The position numbers and the translations under genes are program-made. This document shows, in pieces, positions 1 to 5,716 of a DNA stretch of 8,801 nucleotides. This DNA is from a bacterium (GTDB taxonomy: Bacteria; Cyanobacteriota; Vampirovibrionia; Gastranaerophilales; Gastranaerophilaceae), in assembly GCA_004558955.1 (NCBI GenBank), contig SFZC01000080.1:1-8801 (forward strand). The letters are read 5' to 3'. The stretch's first letter is position 1. Every line of letters starts with the position of its first letter. Below the pieces are notes generated by a model. The model was not told the DNA's origin. It was given only the letters and a program-made list of their open reading frames with translations, and searched no databases.

Positions 1-169
1 CTCATATAATTTTCCATTTCGGATAAAGAAATAGCTTGTCGTTTAAAAGTTTCTACGAGGACTGTTCAAACTCACATTGCGGGAATTATTGCAACACTGA
101 ATGCGAGGAACAGGACAAATGCCGTAGTTATATATTTATATTCAAATCCGAAATGGAAAATTATATGAG
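1..169. repeat. Perfect 24-bp inverted repeat, arms 1-24 and 146-169
   Basis: The first 24 bases are the exact reverse complement of 146-169. The arms are separated by 121 bases, and pairing stops at 25/145. The left arm starts at base 1 of the window, so it may extend further left. A perfect match of this length is not expected by chance. The right arm carries the end of the LuxR-like frame, and its outer edge supplies the GAGG ribosome binding site of the amidase gene. It could be an invertible segment, a recombination or attachment structure, or a fold-back chimera at a contig end. The sequence alone does not decide. Confidence 0.95.
10..168 (+). CDS. LuxR/GerE-type helix-turn-helix, C-terminal fragment (5' end missing or broken)
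   Basis: This frame is open from base 10 to a TGA at 166-168 and encodes 52 residues. The peptide follows the GerE DNA-binding pattern: SDKEIA at 4-9, RLKVSTRTV at 11-19 spanning the turn and start of the recognition helix, then THIAGIIATL and NRTNAVV at 34-40. Proteins of this family bind DNA as dimers to activate or repress transcription. No sensor or receiver domain and no start codon are visible. An in-frame TAA at 7-9 closes the frame upstream, inside the left inverted-repeat arm. The gene is therefore a remnant, or the first ~24 bases do not belong here and the true gene continues leftward. The stop lies 7 bases before the amidase start, the spacing expected of co-transcribed phage genes. 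The family assignment rests on pattern recognition of a short segment. Confidence 0.65.
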   Translation, partial: FSISDKEIACRLKVSTRTVQTHIAGIIATLNARNRTNAVVIYLYSNPKWKII

Positions 170-175
170 GTTAAA

Positions 176-667
176 ATGGTTAAAAGAATTGTATTTCACT
201 GGAGTGCCGGCAGGTATTACCCGACAGAATTTGAGAAAAAGTTTTATCATTTTTTGATTGATGCGGAAGGTAATGTTTATAACGGATATTTCAAACCGGA
301 AGATAATAACTTGTGTGTTTCAGGGAAATATGCCGCACATACGGGTGGTGGAAATACCGGCTCTATCGGTATTTGTTACTGTGGAATGTACGGTTACAAG
401 TCCCCGAATTTTTGTGGGAATTTTCCGATAACGTCCGTGCAATTTGAAGCCGGTTTGGCATTTTGTGCAAAATTATGTAAAAAATACAACATAAACGTGT
501 CTGAAAATACTGTATTTACGCATTACGAATTTGGTCAAAAAAATCCTAAGACTTCAAGTTTTGGCAAAATTGATATAACTTATATCCCTTCCTATTCGTG
601 GGTTGGCAAAAATGAGGTCGGTGGTTTTATTCGTTCAAAAGTTCGTTGGTATTTAGCAAAGAAATAA
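176..667 (+). CDS. N-acetylmuramoyl-L-alanine amidase (T7-lysozyme-like endolysin)
   Basis: This 163-residue, single-domain Amidase_2 protein cleaves the amide bond between N-acetylmuramic acid and L-alanine in peptidoglycan and would release progeny at lysis. Visible hallmarks are FHWSAG at 7-12 with the first zinc ligand H8, GNVYNG at 32-37 with the tyrosine matching catalytic Y46 of T7 lysozyme, AAHTGGGNTGSIGI at 53-66, FTHYE at 114-118 with the second ligand H116, and GKID at 130-133. K131 and D133 there match T7 K128 and the third zinc ligand (Cys in T7, Asp in many relatives). The length is typical of the compact T7 form, with no separate cell-wall-binding domain. There is no signal peptide, so export would need a holin, and none is obvious in this window. 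GAGG at 167-170 precedes ATG 176. A regulatory role like T7 lysozyme binding RNA polymerase cannot be judged. Confidence 0.95.
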   Translation: MVKRIVFHWSAGRYYPTEFEKKFYHFLIDAEGNVYNGYFKPEDNNLCVSGKYAAHTGGGNTGSIGICYCGMYGYKSPNFCGNFPITSVQFEAGLAFCAKLCKKYNINVSENTVFTHYEFGQKNPKTSSFGKIDITYIPSYSWVGKNEVGGFIRSKVRWYLAKK

Positions 668-669
668 AA

Positions 670-682
670 GAGGTATTTTATG
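670..682 (+). promoter_or_regulatory. Ribosome binding site/start of tail hub gene (shared 13-mer)
   Basis: GAGGTATTTTATG contains a GAGG Shine-Dalgarno sequence 6 bases before the ATG at 680. The same 13 bases recur exactly at the portal start (6246-6258). The element fixes the tail hub start. Confidence 0.8.
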
Positions 683-2200
683 GAAGTAAATTATTTTGAT
701 TTGTCGGGTGGTATAAATCAGGCGACTACAAAATCTGAAATGGGGTTAAATCCTAAAAAGGTTTATTGGTCTGATTCTAAAAATGTGGAAATTTTTGCAA
801 ATAAAGGAATTAAAAAACAAAAAGGTAACGCAATAATATTAAATCTTCCTGAACAAGAAAAAATAATCGGTATGACAGAATTGGAGTCCGATAGCAAATT
901 TAAACTTGTAATTGTTACTGAAAGCGGAAAAATCTATATTTATTCTGAGATTGACGGCAGTTTGAATTTATTATCAAAAACTCTCACGGGAACAAAAGTT
1001 ATTTTTGCTCAATTTTTGCGTGGAATGCTTGTTGCAACGAACAAAGATTCTCTTTTTTATATCAAAGATAATTCAAATTATGACATTGTCGAATGCGAAC
1101 TAAAGAACAAATCGGGCGAAGTTTTATATCCGGATTGTTTAACGATTTACAAGGGTAGAGTTTGGTGTAGCAAGGAGTCAACGATTTATTATTCGGCATT
1201 AGGTTCATATACGGATTTTACGACAAAAGATGATGCCGGATATATCAGTGACTTCCATACTGATACTTCTGATATTATAACGATGCACACCTATAAGGAT
1301 TATCTTGCGATTTATAAAAAAGACCGTGTTTATCTTTTGTCGGGAACTTCCCCTGCTGATTTTTCAGTTGCGTTATTTGCTGATAAAGGAACTTTTGCTT
1401 TGCATTCGATAGTTAATGTGGATAATAAGCAATTTTTCTTGAGTAACGGAATTTTTGCTCTTGAACAGGTTGGGGAATTAAATCAAATCAGGTTAGGGTC
1501 TGAAATCTCCGAAAATATTAAAGACGAATTTACAAAATTCGATACCGCAAGAATAGCGGAAACACAAGTTGTTCATTATCCCGACAAAAATCAAATATGG
1601 TTTTTGTTTCCGTATTTGGATGATGATTATTATCATACGATTTGGATTTATGATTACGTTAATCACGCTTGGTATAAACGAATCGTTCCTCAGGATTTAA
1701 CAAAAATTACCCTGTTTCATTCAAAACTTATCAGTGCGGATTCTGTCGGGAATATTTATCAAGAAGATTACGGAACGACTTTCAACGGAAAAGGTATAGA
1801 TTTTATGTGGAAATCACCGTTTTTCTCGCTGGGAAATGTTTTGAAGCGAAAAACCGTTGAAGATTTTTATTTTTTACTTGATGACAAATTTGATAACAGG
1901 TTCAATTTTTCTGTTTATAAAGATTTTGATAGCGAGTATAAAGAATTTTCGGAATTTATTTATTCAAAACAAGTCAAATATTTTCTTTGGGCTGATGAAA
2001 TTTCGCCTGAAACTCCTACTTATTGTTGGAATGACGGTGAAAGGGACACTCCAGTATGGGCAATCAGTTCAAATTCTATGGAGCGTGCGGAAATTACCGA
2101 CAGTAATTATTCCGTTCAAATCTGCGTGGAAGGCGAAGACCTTGCGGATAATTGTGCGATTATCGGTTTGCAATTCAAAGAAATATATTCTGAGGATTAA
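680..2200 (+). CDS. Probable tail hub / tail tubular protein B-like (P22 gp10- or T7 gp12-type)
   Basis: This 506-residue protein is rich in beta-strand and aromatic residues, with no membrane segment or signal. It opens with FDLSGGIN (6-13), a start common in podoviral tail hub proteins. It then shows blade-like repeats typical of a beta-propeller: strand-turn units such as GKIYIY, GRVWCS followed by TIYYS, YKDYLAIYKKDRVYLLSG, FFLSNGIFAL and TIWIYDYVNHAWYKR. In P22 and T7 relatives such proteins form the hexameric hub or nozzle below the adaptor ring and hold the DNA in the filled head. The position next to capsid genes fits a virion protein. It begins 12 bases after the amidase stop with a clear GAGG ribosome site. 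The hub role is inferred from fold pattern, size and context. A head-closure or receptor-binding propeller is an alternative. Confidence 0.75.
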   Translation: MEVNYFDLSGGINQATTKSEMGLNPKKVYWSDSKNVEIFANKGIKKQKGNAIILNLPEQEKIIGMTELESDSKFKLVIVTESGKIYIYSEIDGSLNLLSKTLTGTKVIFAQFLRGMLVATNKDSLFYIKDNSNYDIVECELKNKSGEVLYPDCLTIYKGRVWCSKESTIYYSALGSYTDFTTKDDAGYISDFHTDTSDIITMHTYKDYLAIYKKDRVYLLSGTSPADFSVALFADKGTFALHSIVNVDNKQFFLSNGIFALEQVGELNQIRLGSEISENIKDEFTKFDTARIAETQVVHYPDKNQIWFLFPYLDDDYYHTIWIYDYVNHAWYKRIVPQDLTKITLFHSKLISADSVGNIYQEDYGTTFNGKGIDFMWKSPFFSLGNVLKRKTVEDFYFLLDDKFDNRFNFSVYKDFDSEYKEFSEFIYSKQVKYFLWADEISPETPTYCWNDGERDTPVWAISSNSMERAEITDSNYSVQICVEGEDLADNCAIIGLQFKEIYSED

Positions 2201-2253
2201 AAATTCACCACTCAAATATAACAGTCAGTACAAAACACGAAAGGAAAAACAAA

Positions 2254-3123
2254 ATGGCAGAAACAACTCAATCAACAACTTCAAACTCTTCTTATTCAGC
2301 ATTTATTCCTGAATTATGGAGCCAAAAATTAAACAACATGTTAGAGAAAAACTGTGTAATGCTACAATGCGTGAACAGAAATTGGGAAGGCGAAATCAAA
2401 AATCAGGGCGATACGGTAAAAATCATCACTCCTGCAAAGGTTTCGGTATCAACTTTGACGGATGATAATATCTCATATTCTTCACTTGCTCCGACTTCTA
2501 TGGATTTGAAAATTGACCAAAAGAAATTCTTTGCTTTCAAAATTGATGATGTTTCAGCGGTACAAAGTAACACTGATATTATGGAAGCACATTTAAGTAA
2601 TGCGAAAAAAGCGATTGAAGAAGTGCAAGATTCATATTTGCTCGGTTTACACACTGATGTTCCGACCGCAAATATTGTGGGGTCTGAAGAAAGTCCGATT
2701 ACTTTGTCAAAAACCACAATTTATGAAAACTTTGTAAATCTTGCGTTAGCCTTGAAAAACTCCGATGCGGTACATTCCGGTGTAAGACCTTGGGTGGTAA
2801 TCAATCCTACTATTGAGTCTTATTTGTTGCAAAGTTCTGAATTTATTTCTGCATACAACGTGGCTGATGAAACCTTGCGAGAAGGTTCAATCGGCAGAAT
2901 TGCAGGCATGGACGTATTAGTTAGTACAAATTTAACCGATGTGGATAGCAAATATTATGTACTTGCAGGTACAAACGAATCCATTACCTTTGCTTCTCAA
3001 CTTTCTAAAATCGAAAGTTTGAGAGATAAAGACAGTTTCTCTGATTTGGTCAGAGGTTTGTATTTGTACGGAGCAAAAACCGTTCAGCCGAAAGCTTTGG
3101 CTAAAATGGTTGTCGCTGCATAA
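2254..3123 (+). CDS. Major capsid protein, HK97-fold (P22 coat-like family)
   Basis: This 289-residue protein has the pattern of podoviral/siphoviral HK97-fold coat proteins that lack a cleaved N-terminal delta domain. A short Ser/Thr-rich N-arm (1-13) is followed by AFIPELWSQKL (16-26), then NRNWEGEIKNQGDTVKI (41-57), which resembles the E-loop/spine region. MDLKIDQKKFFAFKIDDV (83-100) and a near-C-terminal RIAGMDVLVSTNL are recurrent motifs of this coat family. Hundreds of copies would form the icosahedral shell around the scaffold. AAGGA lies about 8 bases before ATG 2254, a good site for a highly expressed gene. The gene is followed after 16 bases by a small ORF and then the scaffold candidate. 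That is the reverse of the usual scaffold-then-capsid order. No protease gene is visible, consistent with an unprocessed coat. Confidence 0.92.
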   Translation: MAETTQSTTSNSSYSAFIPELWSQKLNNMLEKNCVMLQCVNRNWEGEIKNQGDTVKIITPAKVSVSTLTDDNISYSSLAPTSMDLKIDQKKFFAFKIDDVSAVQSNTDIMEAHLSNAKKAIEEVQDSYLLGLHTDVPTANIVGSEESPITLSKTTIYENFVNLALALKNSDAVHSGVRPWVVINPTIESYLLQSSEFISAYNVADETLREGSIGRIAGMDVLVSTNLTDVDSKYYVLAGTNESITFASQLSKIESLRDKDSFSDLVRGLYLYGAKTVQPKALAKMVVAA

Positions 3124-3139
3124 CTATCGGGAGAGAAAA

Positions 3140-3415
3140 ATGTTTTTTAAGAATATAAAATGTCAGGTTAAAGAAATTGCAAAAAATGCGGTATTTTTAG
3201 CGGAAAAAGAACTCGGAAACGGCAAAGGTAAAGAGAAAAAAGAACTTGCCATAAAATATGTGGTTAATAATCTTCCGTTTTCGGAGTTTGTAAAACCTTT
3301 TGTGGCAATGTTATTGTCAAAGTTTATTGATGATGTCATTGAGGTTTCCGTTACTTATATGCAATCTATGCAAGAGTCAAAGGGAGAAAATTATAATGAT
3401 AAATCAACAACCTAA
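3140..3415 (+). CDS. Small unassigned phage protein between capsid and scaffold genes
   Basis: The protein has 91 residues. GGGAGA before ATG 3140 supports this start over one inside the capsid gene. It has a lysine-rich half, including LGNGKGKEKKELAIKYV (25-41), then a moderately hydrophobic stretch around 51-71 (VKPFVAMLLSKFIDDVIEVSV) interrupted by Lys and Asp, so it is not a convincing membrane helix. The arrangement AEKELGxGKGKEKK...AIKYVV...FIDDVIE loosely recalls the soluble part of LLH-type (superfamily 6) phage holins. The N-terminal membrane helix of that family is absent, so I do not assign a holin. Its position between coat and scaffold would also suit a minor capsid or assembly factor. 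The last 20 bases overlap the start of the next gene, indicating translational coupling. That it is a real gene is likely; its function is unknown. Confidence 0.75.
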   Translation: MFFKNIKCQVKEIAKNAVFLAEKELGNGKGKEKKELAIKYVVNNLPFSEFVKPFVAMLLSKFIDDVIEVSVTYMQSMQESKGENYNDKSTT

Positions 3416-4061
3416 TAACAATATTTCATCACTTGCCTTGAGTTCACAGAACGCTTTACAAGGTTACAACGATGTTTTCTACCAACTGGAGCAGGCAATA
3501 GGGGCAGATGCCCAAAATGTAAATTTACTTATGCAAAAAGGGATTATAACACAACCGCAAGGACAATATCTGTTATCTCAATTAACCAACAAAGCTCAGC
3601 AAATTAACATGTATAAGAATTTACAAAATCAACACCAAAAACAAGTTGCCGCTGCTCCTGTTCAAAGTCTTCAAACTCCTCAACAACCCGAAAATCCTAT
3701 GGAGATGTTTGACAAAGAACGTCCGGGATTTTTTGAGGAAGAAGGCAGAGGAGATGTTAGAGATTACCTTAAAGGGTGCGAAATGGACAAAGATGAAATT
3801 CTGCGAATAGCTTCTTTGGTGGAAGGGTTAGAAAATTCCGCCGTTGAGAAATATTTGAAGAAATCTGCTCACGACAAATCATTGAATGACGAGAACGAAC
3901 TTGCTAAGAGAAAACTTACGGCCTATGCCCAAAATTCTTCTGCAAACAGCAAGAACAACAGGATTTTTACTCGTGAGGAGATAGGCAAGATGAGTGGTGA
4001 AGAATTTGCAAAGAATGAAAAAATAATCATGGATCAGGTTAAGCAAGGATTGATTAAATAA
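3396..4061 (+). CDS. Probable scaffolding protein
   Basis: This 221-residue protein is very hydrophilic. The N-terminal third is Gln/Asn-rich and predicted helical, followed by a Pro/Gln linker (about residues 86-105). The charged C-terminal half ends in FTREEIGKMSGEEFAKNEK plus a short basic tail (QVKQGLIK). An ending with FTxxEIxxMSxEEF and a basic helix-like tail is common in phage scaffolding proteins, which bind the coat protein through it, organise the procapsid and are then expelled. Low complexity, absence of enzyme motifs and position just after the coat gene agree. AGGGAGA sits 8 bases before ATG 3396. The preceding gene overlaps by 20 bases. The transcript is closed by the stem-loop terminator downstream. 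A head decoration or internal virion protein is the main alternative. Confidence 0.7.
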   Translation: MINQQPNNNISSLALSSQNALQGYNDVFYQLEQAIGADAQNVNLLMQKGIITQPQGQYLLSQLTNKAQQINMYKNLQNQHQKQVAAAPVQSLQTPQQPENPMEMFDKERPGFFEEEGRGDVRDYLKGCEMDKDEILRIASLVEGLENSAVEKYLKKSAHDKSLNDENELAKRKLTAYAQNSSANSKNNRIFTREEIGKMSGEEFAKNEKIIMDQVKQGLIK

Positions 4062-4085
4062 TACAAAACTTTGCAGGTTCTGAGT

Positions 4086-4120
4086 AAGGTCTGGGCAGAA
4101 GTTTTCTGCTCAGGCTTTTT
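4086..4120 (+). terminator. Strong Rho-independent terminator after the scaffold gene
   Basis: Bases 4091-4100 (CTGGGCAGAA) pair with 4104-4113 (TTCTGCTCAG) around a 3-base GTT loop, with one G-U pair. Pairing continues outward through T4090-G4114 and G4089-C4115. It is followed at once by TTTTT (4116-4120), which can also partly pair with AAG at 4086-4088. This is a textbook intrinsic terminator. It ends 19 bases before the ATG of the adaptor gene, so it should lower transcription of everything downstream relative to capsid and scaffold. A 12-base palindrome CTTTTTAAAAAG (4115-4126) overlaps its T-tract. Confidence 0.9.
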
Positions 4121-4139
4121 AAAAAGAAAAGGAGAAGAA

Positions 4140-4781
4140 ATGAATTTTTTAGAAATAATTAATAAATGTTTGTCCGAATTAAACAGTCGGCAAGTTAATG
4201 ATTTTTCGGAATTAACCAAAAATGAGCATAAACGATTATTGTCGGCGGTTAATTTGGTAAATAAAGAGCTTTGCAATATCGAAAATTGGAGTTTTCTGTT
4301 GAAACGAACCACTGTGCAATTACCTTCAAATACAACGGAAATCGAAAATCCCGTGAACGGTAAGATTTTGCATATTTTTATAGACGGTGGTGAATATTTG
4401 TTTACCGAGAATTTGCTACCGTTTCTAGAAGGCAGGCATACCGAAATTAAACGTTATTCAATCTTGGGGAATGCGTTGCTTTTTCCGAAGTTTGAGGAAG
4501 AGAAAACCTTAGATATAGTTTATTATTCGGCAAATTGTGCGGTAGATTTTGAGCAAAACGAAAAAGAAAATCTCGAAAAAACTGACGATAAATCGCTTAT
4601 TCCCATGCCGTTTGCGGAACAATTATTGGTTTACGGGGCATGTTTGAGAGTAAAAGCAAATCCGCAGTATTTCAAATTTTCATATTGGCTCAGTATGTAT
4701 AAAGAGGCTTTGCTAAACCTGAAATCAAAGGCATTACTTACTGTTCAGGGTACACCGACAATAAATCTTTCAAGGAATTAA
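4140..4781 (+). CDS. Probable head-tail adaptor (P22 gp4 / T7 gp11-like neck protein)
   Basis: The protein has 213 residues. AAAAGGAGAAG immediately before ATG 4140 fixes the start. An in-frame upstream extension would run through the terminator hairpin and is rejected. The layout matches podoviral adaptor or tail-tubular-A proteins. An N-terminal helical part ends in NIENWSFLLKRTTVQLPSN, with the common W-x-F-L motif leading into a beta sandwich. A central beta region includes RYSILGNALLFPK and TLDIVYYS. A C-terminal helical part starts IPMPFAEQLLVYGACLRVK and continues to a Tyr/Lys-rich helix. Such proteins form a 12-copy ring under the portal and bridge to the tail hub. Expression after the terminator would suit this low copy number. 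Assignment is by motif layout rather than a single diagnostic residue; tail completion protein is the nearest alternative. Confidence 0.72.
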   Translation: MNFLEIINKCLSELNSRQVNDFSELTKNEHKRLLSAVNLVNKELCNIENWSFLLKRTTVQLPSNTTEIENPVNGKILHIFIDGGEYLFTENLLPFLEGRHTEIKRYSILGNALLFPKFEEEKTLDIVYYSANCAVDFEQNEKENLEKTDDKSLIPMPFAEQLLVYGACLRVKANPQYFKFSYWLSMYKEALLNLKSKALLTVQGTPTINLSRN

Positions 4782-4824
4782 AAAGGGCAAAAAAAACAGG
4801 AAGTCCTTTTCATTTCCCCCTGTT
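4781..4824 (+). terminator. Two interleaved stem-loops after the adaptor gene (weak terminator or pseudoknot)
   Basis: Stem A is 4781-4788 (AAAAGGGC) with 4803-4810 (GTCCTTTT), 8 pairs with one G-U and a 14-base loop. Stem B is 4795-4800 (AACAGG), lying in the loop of A, with 4819-4824 (CCTGTT). The topology allows an H-type pseudoknot. Stem A has the A-tract/T-tract look of a weak intrinsic terminator. It begins at the last base of the adaptor stop codon. No long T-run follows, so termination is uncertain. Confidence 0.4.
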
Positions 4825-4855
4825 AAGATTTACACTAGCCGAAATATAAATAGCA

Positions 4856-4868
4856 TGTATATTATACA
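4856..4868. promoter_or_regulatory. 13-base palindrome TGTATATTATACA upstream of terS
   Basis: Six bases on each side of a central T are perfectly complementary, in an AT-rich tract 45 bases before the small terminase gene. It has the form of an operator for a small dimeric regulator. It also contains TATTAT, a possible -10 element, though no -35 at proper spacing was found. Function is inferred from form only. Confidence 0.35.
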
Positions 4869-4892
4869 AATTTTTTAGTAAAAATACAAATT
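4864..4892 (+). repeat. Pair of 9-base direct repeats (ATACAAATT) upstream of terS
   Basis: ATACAAATT occurs at 4864-4872 and again at 4884-4892, with starts 20 bases apart, close to two helical turns. The first copy overlaps the palindrome at 4856-4868. Paired same-face repeats next to a terS gene could be protein binding sites, for example for TerS or a regulator. The tract is AT-rich, so chance is not excluded. Confidence 0.4.
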
Positions 4893-4912
4893 ATGATAAG
4901 AAATGTAACAGA

Positions 4913-5350
4913 ATGGAACAACTTACACAACAACAAAAACGCTTTGTGAACGAATATATACGAACTCTTGACGGTGAAGCCGCAGCGAAAAATGCGGGAT
5001 ACAAGGCTAAAAATCTCAAAAGTTTTGCTCAAGAATTGCTTACTCGTCCTTATATCGTGAAGGAAATAAATACTCAACTTCGCACTCAGATCTCTGCGTT
5101 GAATGTTCAACGTGGCTATGTGGTCAAAAAACTTCTTCAAATTGCCGAATTTTCACTTGAGGAAGAAGATATTTTGGATAAAGACGGTAATTATACCGGC
5201 AAACGCAAATTGAGAGATTCTTCCGCAGGTTTGAAGGCACTTGACGGTTTGTGCAAATATTTAGGCTTTTCAAGCTCAACTCAGGAAAATGAAGGCGGGC
5301 ATGAGTTCAAAATTATTACAATCGCAAATTTAGATGATGAAAAAATTTAA
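4913..5350 (+). CDS. Terminase small subunit (Terminase_2 family)
   Basis: This 145-residue protein recognises phage DNA and delivers it to the large terminase for packaging. The Terminase_2 signature is clear: LTQQQKRFVNEYI (4-16), then EAAAKNAGYKAKN (22-34) forming the HTH turn, and AQELLTRPYIVKEIN (39-53). A helical oligomerisation region follows (VVKKLLQIAEFSLEEE), and then DSSAGLKALDGLCKYLGF, the standard family ending. The C-terminal tail (about 125-145) is acidic and probably contacts TerL or the portal. No strong Shine-Dalgarno sequence precedes ATG 4913, unlike most neighbours, which suggests modest translation. It starts the packaging block after 131 non-coding bases. Its partner TerL lies three genes further on rather than next door. 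The next gene begins 10 bases downstream. Confidence 0.93.
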   Translation: MEQLTQQQKRFVNEYIRTLDGEAAAKNAGYKAKNLKSFAQELLTRPYIVKEINTQLRTQISALNVQRGYVVKKLLQIAEFSLEEEDILDKDGNYTGKRKLRDSSAGLKALDGLCKYLGFSSSTQENEGGHEFKIITIANLDDEKI

Positions 5351-5360
5351 GGAAAATTTT

Positions 5361-5714
5361 ATGAAAACAAATAATGAAATCGAAAAAATATTATTAAATG
5401 ACGAGAAGTATGAGAAACTCGTCAGTTCAAAAATTGAAAAAGATTTTGAAAACGTATTGAATGAAAAAACTTCTCAAAAACCTGAAATTATAACAGAAAT
5501 TTCGGAAGTTCCGCAAGGATTATTATTTTCAAAAAGTTCAACTTTTGAAGTTATAAATAAGACAAATAAAACGAAATCTTTTATCAACGGATTGCAGGCT
5601 GAAGGCTTTTTGGGTGCGAACGATTTTGAACGTTCAAAATTATTAAAAGGCGAAACTAATGCATTTGTCAGAGATAATATTTTTGTTAAATTTGTCAAAT
5701 GTAAGATTAAGTAA
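5361..5714 (+). CDS. Unassigned protein with compact C-terminal motif (packaging block)
   Basis: The protein has 117 residues. TAAGGA overlapping the terS stop, 7 bases before ATG 5361, supports this start over an earlier ATG inside terS. I do not recognise the family. The N-terminal half (1-50) is charged and helical, rich in Lys, Glu and Asn, with weak coiled-coil character. The C-terminal half (about 59-117) looks folded: STFEVINKTNKTKSFINGLQ, AEGFLGANDFERSKLLKGE (80-98), then alternating strands ending in FVKFVKCKIK. The dense Gly/Phe pattern in this half looks conserved rather than random. No catalytic triad, metal site or membrane helix is seen. It sits between TerS and the GNAT-like gene, so a virion-assembly or packaging-accessory role is plausible but unproven. 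The next gene begins 2 bases after its stop. Confidence 0.8.
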   Translation: MKTNNEIEKILLNDEKYEKLVSSKIEKDFENVLNEKTSQKPEIITEISEVPQGLLFSKSSTFEVINKTNKTKSFINGLQAEGFLGANDFERSKLLKGETNAFVRDNIFVKFVKCKIK

Positions 5715-5716
5715 TT

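Noticed and set aside
36..257. Cysteine-rich 73-residue frame starting at TTG, with six cysteines in its first 30 residues
   Set aside because: It overlaps the LuxR-like frame throughout its first part and then runs 82 bases into the amidase gene. The start is TTG without a good ribosome site, and the other frame has a recognisable family pattern.
1857..2312. Long + strand frame overlapping the end of the tail hub gene and the start of the capsid gene
   Set aside because: It is the shifted-frame shadow of two genes with recognisable products, with a biased Ile/Lys/Phe composition and no ribosome site.
3300..3395. In-frame 5' extension of the scaffold gene
   Set aside because: It lies wholly inside the preceding gene. 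AGGGAGA just before ATG 3396 marks the start.
4071..4139. In-frame 5' extension of the adaptor gene (TTG start)
   Set aside because: It would translate through the terminator hairpin. ATG 4140 has an AAGGAGAAG Shine-Dalgarno sequence at good spacing.
4782..4826. Programmed stop-codon read-through of the adaptor gene driven by the downstream structure
   Set aside because: The extension is only 14 low-complexity codons on a TAA stop, so there is no reason to expect a functional product.
4829..4850. Possible promoter TTTACA ... TATAAA
   Set aside because: The spacer is only 10 bases, far from the usual 16-18, and the AT-rich background makes such boxes common.
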